Source: Bin87 sp963666415 (GTDB lineage: Bacteria; Chloroflexota; Dehalococcoidia; Lucifugimonadales; UBA3495). Taken from it: a DNA stretch of 64,000 bases. The number at the start of each line of letters is the position of its first letter. Position 1 is the first letter of the stretch. The position numbers were made by a program, and so were the translations under genes. Below the pieces are notes generated by a model. The model did not search any database and had not been told where the DNA came from. It saw only the letters and a list, made by a program, of their open reading frames with translations. This document shows, one piece after another, positions 43,871-51,502 of the stretch. The stretch covers positions 2,604,001 through 2,668,000 of the forward strand of contig CAXXPD010000003.1 of assembly GCA_963666415.2 (NCBI GenBank). The letters run 5' to 3'.

Positions 43871-44494
43871 ATGACTGACGTAAAGCTGGATGACAAGGGG
43901 TTGGTGCCGGCCATCGCGCAGGACATCAACACCGGCCAGGTTTTGATGCTGGGATACATGAACCCCGGCTCGCTCAAGCGTACCGTCGAGGGCACCCAGG
44001 TGTGGTTCTACAGCCGCAGCCAGGAAGATCTGTGGCACAAGGGCGAGGTGTCCGGCAACTACCTGAACCTGCGGGAGTGGTACGTGGACTGCGACGCCGA
44101 CACGATTCTGCTGAAGGTGGAACCTGACGGTCCGGCCTGCCACACCGGTGAGGTTTCCTGTTTCTACACCAAAATGGACGACTTGCCCGCTGAATACGAA
44201 GCGTCTGACGGCGGGCCGCGCGTGCTCGATGAGCTGTTTGCCGTCATCAAGGACCGACAGCGGGCGATGCCGGATGACAGTTACACGGCAAAGTTGCTAA
44301 GCGAGGGAACCAGCCGCGTCGCACAGAAAGTCATCGAAGAGGCGGGCGAAGCTGCCCTGGCGGCGGCTACCGGCGATACCGAGGGCCTGCCCGGTGAAAT
44401 CGCCGACCTGCTGTATCACACGCTGACTCTGATGGCGTCGGCGGGAGTTTCGCCCAACGCGGTTTGGGAAGAATTGCGGTCCCGGCGCGGCTAG
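43871..44494 (+). CDS. hisIE: bifunctional phosphoribosyl-AMP cyclohydrolase / phosphoribosyl-ATP pyrophosphatase
   Basis: The 207-residue fusion has the HisI domain (VLMLGYMN, VWFYSRSQEDLWHKGE, the metal-binding CDADTIL and CHTGEVSCFY) in residues 1-110. The HisE domain (LDELFAVIKDRQ, YTAKLLSEG, KVIEEAGEAALAA) takes up 115-207. The two catalyse consecutive histidine steps. ATG 43871 has AAGGAG 8 bases upstream. Its stop overlaps the stop of the opposite-strand gene in the tetranucleotide CTAG. Confidence 0.96.
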   Translation: MTDVKLDDKGLVPAIAQDINTGQVLMLGYMNPGSLKRTVEGTQVWFYSRSQEDLWHKGEVSGNYLNLREWYVDCDADTILLKVEPDGPACHTGEVSCFYTKMDDLPAEYEASDGGPRVLDELFAVIKDRQRAMPDDSYTAKLLSEGTSRVAQKVIEEAGEAALAAATGDTEGLPGEIADLLYHTLTLMASAGVSPNAVWEELRSRRG

Positions 44495-45234
44495 GCAGCG
44501 GGGCCGTCGACGGTCAGCGATGGCACGGTTTGCCCGGAGGCATACTGCGTCCAGCCGCCTGACCGGTACACGGTAACGTTGCCGGCGCCCATCACGGTGG
44601 CCTGGCTGGGGTCGAGCAGCAACCCGGTGGCGCCGTCGATGCCAAGAATGCACAACCGGGATTCGCCACCACTCGCCAGCTGTTCCGACACCGTCGCCGG
44701 GTCGCTGCGTTCGTGGTGAGGTCGGACCAGAATGCCCGGAGCAACGCCGAGGGCGGCGGAACCTTGCCCCGATGACGGCCGGTGCATCTCCTGACCCAGC
44801 ACCATCGCGCCCGCACTCGACCCGGCCCAGATTGTCCCGCTCCGGTTGGCCGCCGTCAGCGCCTGCAGCAGGGGAGAGTCAGCCAGCACAGTCAGCAGGT
44901 GTTCCGGGCTGCCGCCGGTGAAATACACGATGTCGGCGCCCGCAACCTGGTCGACAATCTCCGGGTTTTCAGCATCGGGACGGCTGGTTACATCCATAGT
45001 GAACGCGTCGGCGCCCAGATTGCCGAAATGTCGGCGGCCATTGTCGGCGGCGCGCTGTGGGTTCTCGAATGCCGCCGCGGTTGGTATGATGGCAATGCGC
45101 GGTTTCTCTTTGCCGGTAAGGGCCAGCAAACTGCGATCCATTTCGACGCAGGTGGGGCGAAATTCGTCGCCCCCCACCAGCAGGACCCGACGTGGCAAAC
45201 TGGATTGTTGTCGCTCGCTGGTCAAACTGGGCAC
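44491..45234 (-). CDS. peptidase S51 / cyanophycinase-like protein
   Basis: The 247-residue product has RVLLVGGDEF near the start, IAIIPTAAAFENP, DIVYFTGGSPEHLL and the nucleophile motif IWAGSSAGAMVLGQ with the catalytic Ser. A late GIDGATGLLLDP follows. The S51 family cleaves Asp-containing dipeptides or cyanophycin. GTG 45234 is preceded by GGAG; the frame extends further, but that would run into the divergent VOC gene. The start is therefore uncertain by several codons. Confidence 0.8.
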   Translation of the reverse strand: MPSLTSERQQSSLPRRVLLVGGDEFRPTCVEMDRSLLALTGKEKPRIAIIPTAAAFENPQRAADNGRRHFGNLGADAFTMDVTSRPDAENPEIVDQVAGADIVYFTGGSPEHLLTVLADSPLLQALTAANRSGTIWAGSSAGAMVLGQEMHRPSSGQGSAALGVAPGILVRPHHERSDPATVSEQLASGGESRLCILGIDGATGLLLDPSQATVMGAGNVTVYRSGGWTQYASGQTVPSLTVDGPAA

Positions 45235-45262
45235 CGCCGAATCACTCCATGCTGGAGGAAAG

Positions 45263-45664
45263 ATGTTCGAATTTATACACCATGTCCGTATCCTAGTCCA
45301 CGACGCCGACGAGATGGCCAAATACATCGAGGACAAATTCGGCATGACGCCGGAAAAAGTGCAGGTTTACGAAGCGCGCGGGATGAAAAACGCCATCTAC
45401 AAGGTGGGGCAGACCAACGTGGAATTCACCGAACCGCTGGATATGGACTCGGCGATGGGACAGTACCTGAAAACCTTCGGCCCCGGCCCGTATCACATGG
45501 CCTTTGGGGTGACGGACGTTGAGGGCAAAGCCGCAGAACTGGCCGCCAGGGGCACCGGACTGCGCGGCGAAAACGGTCTGTCCCGCAGCGCGGAAGGCTA
45601 CATGACCGCCAATATAGATGCCGCCAGCGCCCTGGGATTCCCATTCCAGCTGGCCGAAGGTTAG
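45263..45664 (+). CDS. VOC-family protein, first of tandem pair
   Basis: The 133-residue glyoxalase-fold protein has two beta-alpha-beta-beta-beta modules: HHVRILVHDADEMAKYIEDKFG and YHMAFGVTDVEGKAAELAARG. Potential metal ligands are His6/His7, the Glu in NVEFTEPLD and His at YHMAFG. It resembles methylmalonyl-CoA epimerase and glyoxalase I. ATG 45263 has GGAGG 7 bases upstream. It is divergent from the S51 peptidase. Confidence 0.85.
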   Translation: MFEFIHHVRILVHDADEMAKYIEDKFGMTPEKVQVYEARGMKNAIYKVGQTNVEFTEPLDMDSAMGQYLKTFGPGPYHMAFGVTDVEGKAAELAARGTGLRGENGLSRSAEGYMTANIDAASALGFPFQLAEG

Positions 45665-45720
45665 CCGCCGGCGCTGGGCACTCTACACGGCATCAGACGC
45701 AGCACAGCAGGGAGGTTACC

Positions 45721-46122
45721 ATGTTCAACTCCGTTCATCACATCCACTACGTAGTGCACGACCGTGATGCGATGGTCGATTACATCCGCCAAAATTTCGG
45801 TATGGAGCCCGACGACCTGAACGTCATCGAGGGACGCGGTATGAAAGATGCGCTGTACCGGGCCGGGGAAACCCTCATCGAGATAACCGAGCCGCTGGAC
45901 CCGGAATCGGGCATCGCAAAACATTTGGCCGACCACGGCCCCGGCGTGTATCACGTCGCCTTTGGGGTGGATAACGTCCGGCAAGTCTCTGCTGACCTGG
46001 CTGCCAAGGGAAACCGGATGCGCGGTGAGGGCGGCGTTACGCAAAGCCCCCGCGGTTACATGACCGCCAACATCGACCCGGAAAGCAGTCTGGGATTGTG
46101 GTTCCAACTTGCCGAGGGATAA
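45721..46122 (+). CDS. VOC-family protein, second of tandem pair
   Basis: The 133-residue protein is a paralog of the previous gene with the same length and layout: HHIHYVVHDRDAMVDYIRQNFG, LIEITEPLD, VYHVAFGVDNV, and the same PRGYMTANID and LAEG endings. Probably both descend from one duplication; they may form a hetero- or homodimer. GGGAGG lies 6 bases before ATG 45721. Confidence 0.87.
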   Translation: MFNSVHHIHYVVHDRDAMVDYIRQNFGMEPDDLNVIEGRGMKDALYRAGETLIEITEPLDPESGIAKHLADHGPGVYHVAFGVDNVRQVSADLAAKGNRMRGEGGVTQSPRGYMTANIDPESSLGLWFQLAEG

Positions 46123-46143
46123 ACGGGTCGCCCACTCGGCGAT

Positions 46144-46153
46144 ATGCTAGGAT
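46144..46153 (+). promoter_or_regulatory. candidate extended -10 promoter of argS
   Basis: ATGCTAGGAT contains TGC followed by TAGGAT (46148-46153), about 46 bases before argS. No -35 is seen. Confidence 0.4.
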
Positions 46154-46198
46154 GCGACCCTGATTCGCACGCAATTCATACTGACCGGAATTTATCGA

Positions 46199-47878
46199 AT
46201 GCTAGTCAAAGACACCATCGTAAAGGCCGTGGCGGATGCGCTGGAACGCGCCCATCGGGACGGCGTGCTGAATGTCGACACCGTCCCGTTGATTGAAGTT
46301 GAGCGCCCCAACAATCCTGACCACGGCGATTTCGCGACCAACCTGCCGCTACGCCTGGCGCGGGCCGCCCGCTCCAATCCGTTGCAGTTGGCCGAGGCTA
46401 TCGCCGCGCGAGTGGAAACCGGGCCGGAGATTGCCAGCGTGGCGTCGGCGCCGCCCGGGTTCATCAACTTCAGGCTCAGCGATCGCTGGTTGCAGGAACA
46501 GGTTGAGGTGGTGCGCAGTGCTGGAGACGCGTTCGGCGCGGCGCAGATTGGCCAGGGCCGCAAGGTGATGGTCGAGTTTGTCAGCGTCAACCCGACCGGG
46601 CCGGTGCATGTGGGGCACACCCGCGGCGCCGTGCTGGGCAGCGCGTTGGCGAACGCCCTGGCAGCGGCTGGGTATGACGTTACTCGCGAGTATTACGTCA
46701 ACGATGCCGGCTCGCAGATGGAGGCGTTTTACCGGTCGGTGTGGGTGCGGTATCAGCAGGCCCTGGGTCGGGAAGCCGAGTTGCCGGACAATGGCTATCA
46801 GGGCGACTACATCGCCGACATCGCGGCCGACATAATCCAGTCCGAGGGAGATCGCTACCTGGAATTGAACGACGCGGCCGCGATTCGCGGCATAGGCGAC
46901 GTGGCCCGGGAGCAGATGATATCCGTAATCAGCGAGGACCTGAGCGCTATCGGTGTCGACTTTGACAACTGGTTCAGCGAACGCCAGCTGTTTCAGGACA
47001 AGGACTACGACCGGGCGATGGACCGGTTGCGCGAGGGCGGCCACCTGGCCGAGCGCAGCGGGGCGCTCTGGTTTAACTCGATCGCGCTGGGCGATGATCG
47101 GGATAACGTGGTGGTGCGCTCATCCGGCGAACCTACTTATTTTGCGTCCGATATCGCGTACCATTTCAACAAATTTTATTGCCGTGGCTTCGAGCGGGTG
47201 ATCGACATTTGGGGCGCAGACCACCAGGGTCATGTGCCACGGATGAAGGCAGCGGTTACCGCTCTGGGCATGGAACCGGAAAACCTGACCGTGCTCATCT
47301 CCCAGATAGTTACGCTGAAGCGCGGCGACGAGACCGTGCGCGCGTCGAAACGCACCGGGGATTTCATTACGCTGCGGGAGCTGGTGGACGAAGTGGGCGT
47401 GGACGCCTGCCGTTATTTCTTCCTGGCCAGGTCGCCCTCCACCCAGATGGAATTCGACATGGAACTGGCGACCCGGGAGTCGTCGGAGAACCCGGTTTAC
47501 TACGTGCAGTACGCTCACGCCCGCAACGCCAGCATCCTGAAGCTGGCCGCCGAGCGCAACATCGACTATAGCAACGGTGATGTAACCTTGCTGGACAGTC
47601 CGTACGAATTGAGCCTGATACGCACCATGCTGCGGTTGCCGGAGCTGATCATACAGGTGGCGGAGAACCTGGAGCCGCACCACCTGCCCCACTACGCGAT
47701 GGAGCTGGCCACTGCGTTCCACCATTTTTACGAGAACTGCCGGGTAGTGTCGGCGGACGCTGCGGACAATGACATCACGCTGGCGCGCCTGAAGCTGGTG
47801 TCAGCGGCGCAGGTGGCCTTCCGTCGTACTCTGACGCTGATGGGTATGTCGGCGCCGGACCGCATGGAACGCATCTGA
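46199..47878 (+). CDS. argS: arginyl-tRNA synthetase
   Basis: The 559-residue class I synthetase has the Add-1 N-terminal domain, the HIGH-type signature NPTGPVHVGHTRGAVLG and YYVNDAGSQMEAFYRSV. The WGADHQGHVPRMKAA region follows, then the DALR anticodon domain at the C-terminus. The KMSKS motif is degenerate (RASKRTGDF), as is common in ArgS. The gene is complete. Downstream lie a MITE and an IS66 element. Confidence 0.96.
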   Translation: MLVKDTIVKAVADALERAHRDGVLNVDTVPLIEVERPNNPDHGDFATNLPLRLARAARSNPLQLAEAIAARVETGPEIASVASAPPGFINFRLSDRWLQEQVEVVRSAGDAFGAAQIGQGRKVMVEFVSVNPTGPVHVGHTRGAVLGSALANALAAAGYDVTREYYVNDAGSQMEAFYRSVWVRYQQALGREAELPDNGYQGDYIADIAADIIQSEGDRYLELNDAAAIRGIGDVAREQMISVISEDLSAIGVDFDNWFSERQLFQDKDYDRAMDRLREGGHLAERSGALWFNSIALGDDRDNVVVRSSGEPTYFASDIAYHFNKFYCRGFERVIDIWGADHQGHVPRMKAAVTALGMEPENLTVLISQIVTLKRGDETVRASKRTGDFITLRELVDEVGVDACRYFFLARSPSTQMEFDMELATRESSENPVYYVQYAHARNASILKLAAERNIDYSNGDVTLLDSPYELSLIRTMLRLPELIIQVAENLEPHHLPHYAMELATAFHHFYENCRVVSADAADNDITLARLKLVSAAQVAFRRTLTLMGMSAPDRMERI

Positions 47879-47939
47879 CCAATTCGCCCACGGACCTCGA
47901 CCGTCCTGCCCGGGTACTGCCCCGACGATCCCTGCGGGG

Positions 47940-48068
47940 ACAAACTCGTAACTGTTCAGACTTGTGGGGATCTACGGGCCATCAGGCCTCTCACAGAGGG
48001 GCAGCCAAGCACGGAATTTGCTTTGCAAGCCGACTCGTCCCCTCAAACGTGAACAGTTACACAAACTC
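47940..48068. mobile_element. 113-bp IS66-type MITE with 8-bp target duplication
   Basis: The sequence 47948-48060 starts GTAACTGTTCAGACTTG and ends, read inversely, GTAACTGTTCACG. These match the ends of the neighbouring IS66 elements (GTAACAGTTCAGACTTG). ACAAACTC is present directly outside both ends (47940-47947 and 48061-48068). It has no coding capacity. The following IS66 element inserted into its right-hand duplication. Confidence 0.8.
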
Positions 48069-48072
48069 TCCG

Positions 48073-49504
48073 GTAACAGTTCAGAGTAGAGGGGAAACGA
48101 GCAGCTGACGGCAGGCGGCGAGAGGATTTAGACCTTGGGCGCGCCAGGTGCCGAAGATGGATGCCAGCGTCATCTTGCTCTCGGTGCCCTGCTCCGAGCG
48201 GGTGCCGCCGCTGATCTTGCGGCTGATGAGCAGATGGCGCAGGCTGCGTTCGGCAGCGTTGTTGTCTGAAGGCACGTCCGGTTCGGCCACGAAGACGAAG
48301 AGTTCCTTGATGTGGCGCTCGATGCGTCGGCACAGCTTGGCCTGGGTTGCCGACGGGTCGTGCCGGAAAGGCTGGCCGAGGGCCAGCAGTTGTCGTTCCA
48401 GGGCCAGTTGGGCGGTGCGCCGCCGCTTGGCCTGGGGATGAGTGCAGGCTTTGGCCCGGTCGTAAATCCCGTGGACGGCGTCGGCCCACCTGGCCAGTGG
48501 CGCAGCATCGGGGTAGCGGGTGCGCAGGTCGTGGATGTCCCGCAGCAGGTGGGCCCAGCACCGCTGCTTGGGGCCGTCATAATGGTGGTAGGCGGCGTAG
48601 AAATCGCTGACCAATACTCCGGAGAAAGCATCGCTCAGCACCTCGTCCACGACTGTTTTGCCCCGACCCCGCCGCAGGAAGTAGCGTTCGGTGGGGGTGC
48701 TGAAAGTCCACACGTAGCCGTTGGCCCCGCTCTGACGCCAGCCGGTTTCGTCGGCGTGGACCACTGGGCTGGCGCGGATGCGGTCCAGGATCGCCGCCAC
48801 TGCCGGTTGGGCCCGCTGCGCCGTGCGATGGATGGCGCTCACGATGGCCCCCACGCTGAGGCGCAACTGATGCACGGTGTCCAGATACCACTGGACGCTG
48901 CGGATGGGCAGCCGCCCCTCTTCCCGCAGCGTGGCGATCAGGCTGAGCAGGTTGACGCCGAGGCGCTGCTGACCCAAGACCACGCCGCCCAGTTCCGCCG
49001 GAGGTGTGCAGCGCCGTCGGCAGGCCGGGCAAGTCCGAGCAAGGTAGACGTGCTCGGTGACTTGCGCGGGAACCACCGGCAGCTCGATGACCTCCCGAGT
49101 GCGCTGGATCCAGCCGCCGGACCGGTGGGCGCCGCAATCGGGACAGTTCTCCATCACGTGCTCCACCCGGTGGGTCGGTGTCATGCGCGGGCGAGCGAAG
49201 CCGTGGCGTCGCTGCTTGCGGGGCCCCGGCTGCGCTGGGGGCTTCCGGCCCGATTTCGCCTTGAGGCCGGGCATTCGGAGCGGGCCGCCCGGTTTCGCCT
49301 GGCCTTCCAGTTCGGCAATCCGCCGCTGCAACCGCTCAATCACCGCCTGTAACTCGGCGATGATGGCAATGAGGACAGCGCGGTCGACGGTGGTCAGGTC
49401 CACTTCAGTATCCATGCCCTGTATATGACATAACCACCGCCACCCGTGCCAGCGTTCGGCAACCCGCCTTCGGCCAATTCACCTCACCAAGTCTGAACTG
49501 TTAC
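48073..49504 (-). mobile_element. IS66-family element, single-gene (ISBst12-like) type, copy 1
   Basis: The ends GTAACAGTTCAGA (left) and the same sequence inverted (right) form 13-bp terminal repeats. ACTCTCCG flanks both sides (48065-48072 and 49505-49512), the 8-bp duplication expected for IS66. The element is exactly 1432 bases, identical in length to the copy at 58116. It carries a single transposase gene and lacks the accessory orfA/orfB of classical IS66. Confidence 0.92.
48081..49415 (-). CDS. IS66-family transposase, copy 1
   Basis: The 444-residue transposase has an N-terminal coiled segment (QAVIERLQRRIAELEGQ) and a zinc-finger region with CPDCGAH and CPACRRRC. The DDE residues lie in HADETGWRQ, VSDFYAAYHHY and DNNAAERSLR. 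Only a few residues differ from the copy at 58205 (for example TTVDRA/TIVDRA and QPGPR/QQGPR). It appears intact. Confidence 0.94.
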   Translation of the reverse strand: MDTEVDLTTVDRAVLIAIIAELQAVIERLQRRIAELEGQAKPGGPLRMPGLKAKSGRKPPAQPGPRKQRRHGFARPRMTPTHRVEHVMENCPDCGAHRSGGWIQRTREVIELPVVPAQVTEHVYLARTCPACRRRCTPPAELGGVVLGQQRLGVNLLSLIATLREEGRLPIRSVQWYLDTVHQLRLSVGAIVSAIHRTAQRAQPAVAAILDRIRASPVVHADETGWRQSGANGYVWTFSTPTERYFLRRGRGKTVVDEVLSDAFSGVLVSDFYAAYHHYDGPKQRCWAHLLRDIHDLRTRYPDAAPLARWADAVHGIYDRAKACTHPQAKRRRTAQLALERQLLALGQPFRHDPSATQAKLCRRIERHIKELFVFVAEPDVPSDNNAAERSLRHLLISRKISGGTRSEQGTESKMTLASIFGTWRAQGLNPLAACRQLLVSPLL

Positions 49505-49515
49505 ACTCTCCGGGA

Positions 49516-49544
49516 TTGTCTAGGACAGTTGGAGGGTGTATAGT
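49516..49544 (+). promoter_or_regulatory. promoter of the ABC exporter operon with overlapping palindrome
   Basis: TTGTCT (49516-49521), a 17-base spacer and TATAGT (49539-49544) make a good promoter about 150 bases before the ABC genes. TGTCTAGGACA (49517-49527) is a perfect palindrome around TAG that overlaps the -35 box, as a repressor operator would. The IS66 target duplication ends only 3 bases upstream, so the IS removed or displaced any further upstream control region. Confidence 0.6.
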
Positions 49545-49693
49545 GCGATACCTATGCTCAATCGTTATTTGACAGTGAGCCCGTTGGTAGCGCTCGACAC
49601 CTGCACCTGTGATTCTCGTAAACCGGATTTTAACCCAGCCTGTATTTTGCTGAGCACCGCCGGCGATTCTTCCGTCGGAGGAATCGACTAGCC

Positions 49694-51502
49694 ATGGACG
49701 TGCTTTGGCGCATAATCAGGATGGCGGCGTATTATCCGTCGCGGCTGGGTCTCGCTTATTTCACTGCGATAGCGGCGATTGGATTCTCGTTGGCTCTACC
49801 CTGGCTGTTTGGCGACGCCATTGATCTTATGGTGGGTCGGGACGGGGACCGGTTCGCGGTTCGTGAATTCGTTCTCAGCGAATTATTGCTTCTCGGCGTC
49901 GGAATCCTGCTGGTGAGTCTGGGCCGGGGATTTTGCGACTTCGGGCGCACATATACAACTGAATCACTCTCACAGAAGGTTTCTTTTGACTGTCGAAACC
50001 TTCTCTACGACAAACTGCAAAACGTCAGCTTTGCTTTCCACGACAGAGAGCACACTGGCGACCTGATGTCCCGCGCCACCGCCGATGTGGAAGCGATGCG
50101 CCGGTTCGTCAACCTGGGAATGATTCGGTCACTGGATGTGGTCGTTCGCATTGTTGCTATCCCGCTTATTCTTTTCTTTGTCAACTGGCAGCTGGCGCTG
50201 GTGAGCATGATTTTTGTGCCCGCTCTGGTGCTGCGATCCAGCCTCGTAATGCGGGCATTGCGCCGCAAGTGGTTGCACGTCCAGGAAGTAATGGGCGAGT
50301 CGGTTACGGTTTTGCAGGAAAACCTGGCCGGAATGCACGTAGTAAAAGCATTTGCATCGGAAGACTACGAACGGGCCAAATACAATCGCAAGGCCGAAGA
50401 ATTGCGCGTCGAATATTACGATGCCGAGCGGATGCAGGGCACCAACAGCGCGTGGATGACCCTGTATTTTACCTTCGCGCTGGGCCTGATTCTGTGGGTA
50501 GGTGGTTGGCTGGTTGTCGAAAATCGACTCAACCCTGGCGAACTGGCCATGTTCTTCCTTTATCTGAATCAGCTGACTTTCCCCATCCGGGCCTCGGCGC
50601 AGATTATCAACACGTTCTCACGGGCCATCTCGTCTGGGCAGCGTTTGTTTGACATCCTGGACACCCGATCGCCGGTGGAAGAGCGGCCCAACGCCGTACC
50701 CATGGACAGGCCAGCCGGGCACGTGCGCTTCGAAGAAGTGGGTTTCGGGTATGCAGACCGTTCTCCGGCGCTGAAGCACGTTGAGCTGGATGCCAAGCCG
50801 GGACAGGTAACCGCCATCCTGGGTGCGCCCGGCAGCGGGAAAACCACCATCGTCAATCTGCTGCCCCGTTTTTACGATGTCACTGACGGTAAAATTACCA
50901 TCGACGGAGATGATATCCGGGACTACACGTTGCAATCGCTGCGGCATAACGTCGGCATCGTGCACCAGGACGTGTATCTGTTCAGCGCTTCCATCCGCGA
51001 CAACATAGCCTACGGCGTCAGCAGCGCCACCGCCGAAGACGTGGAACGGGCAGCCAAGGTTGCGCAATTGCACGACCAGATCATGGCGCTGCCAGGCGGT
51101 TACGATACCTGGGTTGGTGAACGTGGGGCGACTCTGTCCGGCGGCCAGCGACAGCGCCTTTCCATCGCCAGAACCATTCTGATTGATCCTCCGGTGCTGA
51201 TCCTTGACGACTCCACCTCCAGTGTTGATGTGGAAACCGAACGGCAGATTCACCGGGCCATGGTTGAGGTGATGAAAGGGCGGACCACGTTCGTTATTGC
51301 TCACCGGTTGAGCACGGTGCGGGATGCCGACCAGATTCTGGTACTGGATAAGGGCGTGATTGCCGAGCGGGGAACCCACAGCGAGTTGATAAATCAGGGC
51401 GGCATGTACCAGAGCATCTACGAACTGCAACTGCGGCCCCAGGAAGAAATTTTGCTGGAGGCGGCTTTGCCAGCCATGGTTGACGGGGGTGCGCCAGCAT
51501 GA
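49694..51502 (+). CDS. ABC exporter half-transporter, degenerate-site subunit
   Basis: The 602-residue protein has six membrane helices (~15-310) and one nucleotide-binding domain with Walker A LGAPGSGKTT, signature LSGGQRQRLS and Walker B VLILDDSTSSVD. The position of the catalytic Glu is Asp (LDDS). The D-loop SSVD and the H-loop AHRLST are present. With the next gene it forms a heterodimer, as in TM287/TM288-type exporters: this chain supplies the canonical signature but the non-canonical Walker B. Its ATG lies 12 bases after GGAGGAA. Substrates are lipids or drugs by family analogy only. Confidence 0.9.
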   Translation: MDVLWRIIRMAAYYPSRLGLAYFTAIAAIGFSLALPWLFGDAIDLMVGRDGDRFAVREFVLSELLLLGVGILLVSLGRGFCDFGRTYTTESLSQKVSFDCRNLLYDKLQNVSFAFHDREHTGDLMSRATADVEAMRRFVNLGMIRSLDVVVRIVAIPLILFFVNWQLALVSMIFVPALVLRSSLVMRALRRKWLHVQEVMGESVTVLQENLAGMHVVKAFASEDYERAKYNRKAEELRVEYYDAERMQGTNSAWMTLYFTFALGLILWVGGWLVVENRLNPGELAMFFLYLNQLTFPIRASAQIINTFSRAISSGQRLFDILDTRSPVEERPNAVPMDRPAGHVRFEEVGFGYADRSPALKHVELDAKPGQVTAILGAPGSGKTTIVNLLPRFYDVTDGKITIDGDDIRDYTLQSLRHNVGIVHQDVYLFSASIRDNIAYGVSSATAEDVERAAKVAQLHDQIMALPGGYDTWVGERGATLSGGQRQRLSIARTILIDPPVLILDDSTSSVDVETERQIHRAMVEVMKGRTTFVIAHRLSTVRDADQILVLDKGVIAERGTHSELINQGGMYQSIYELQLRPQEEILLEAALPAMVDGGAPA

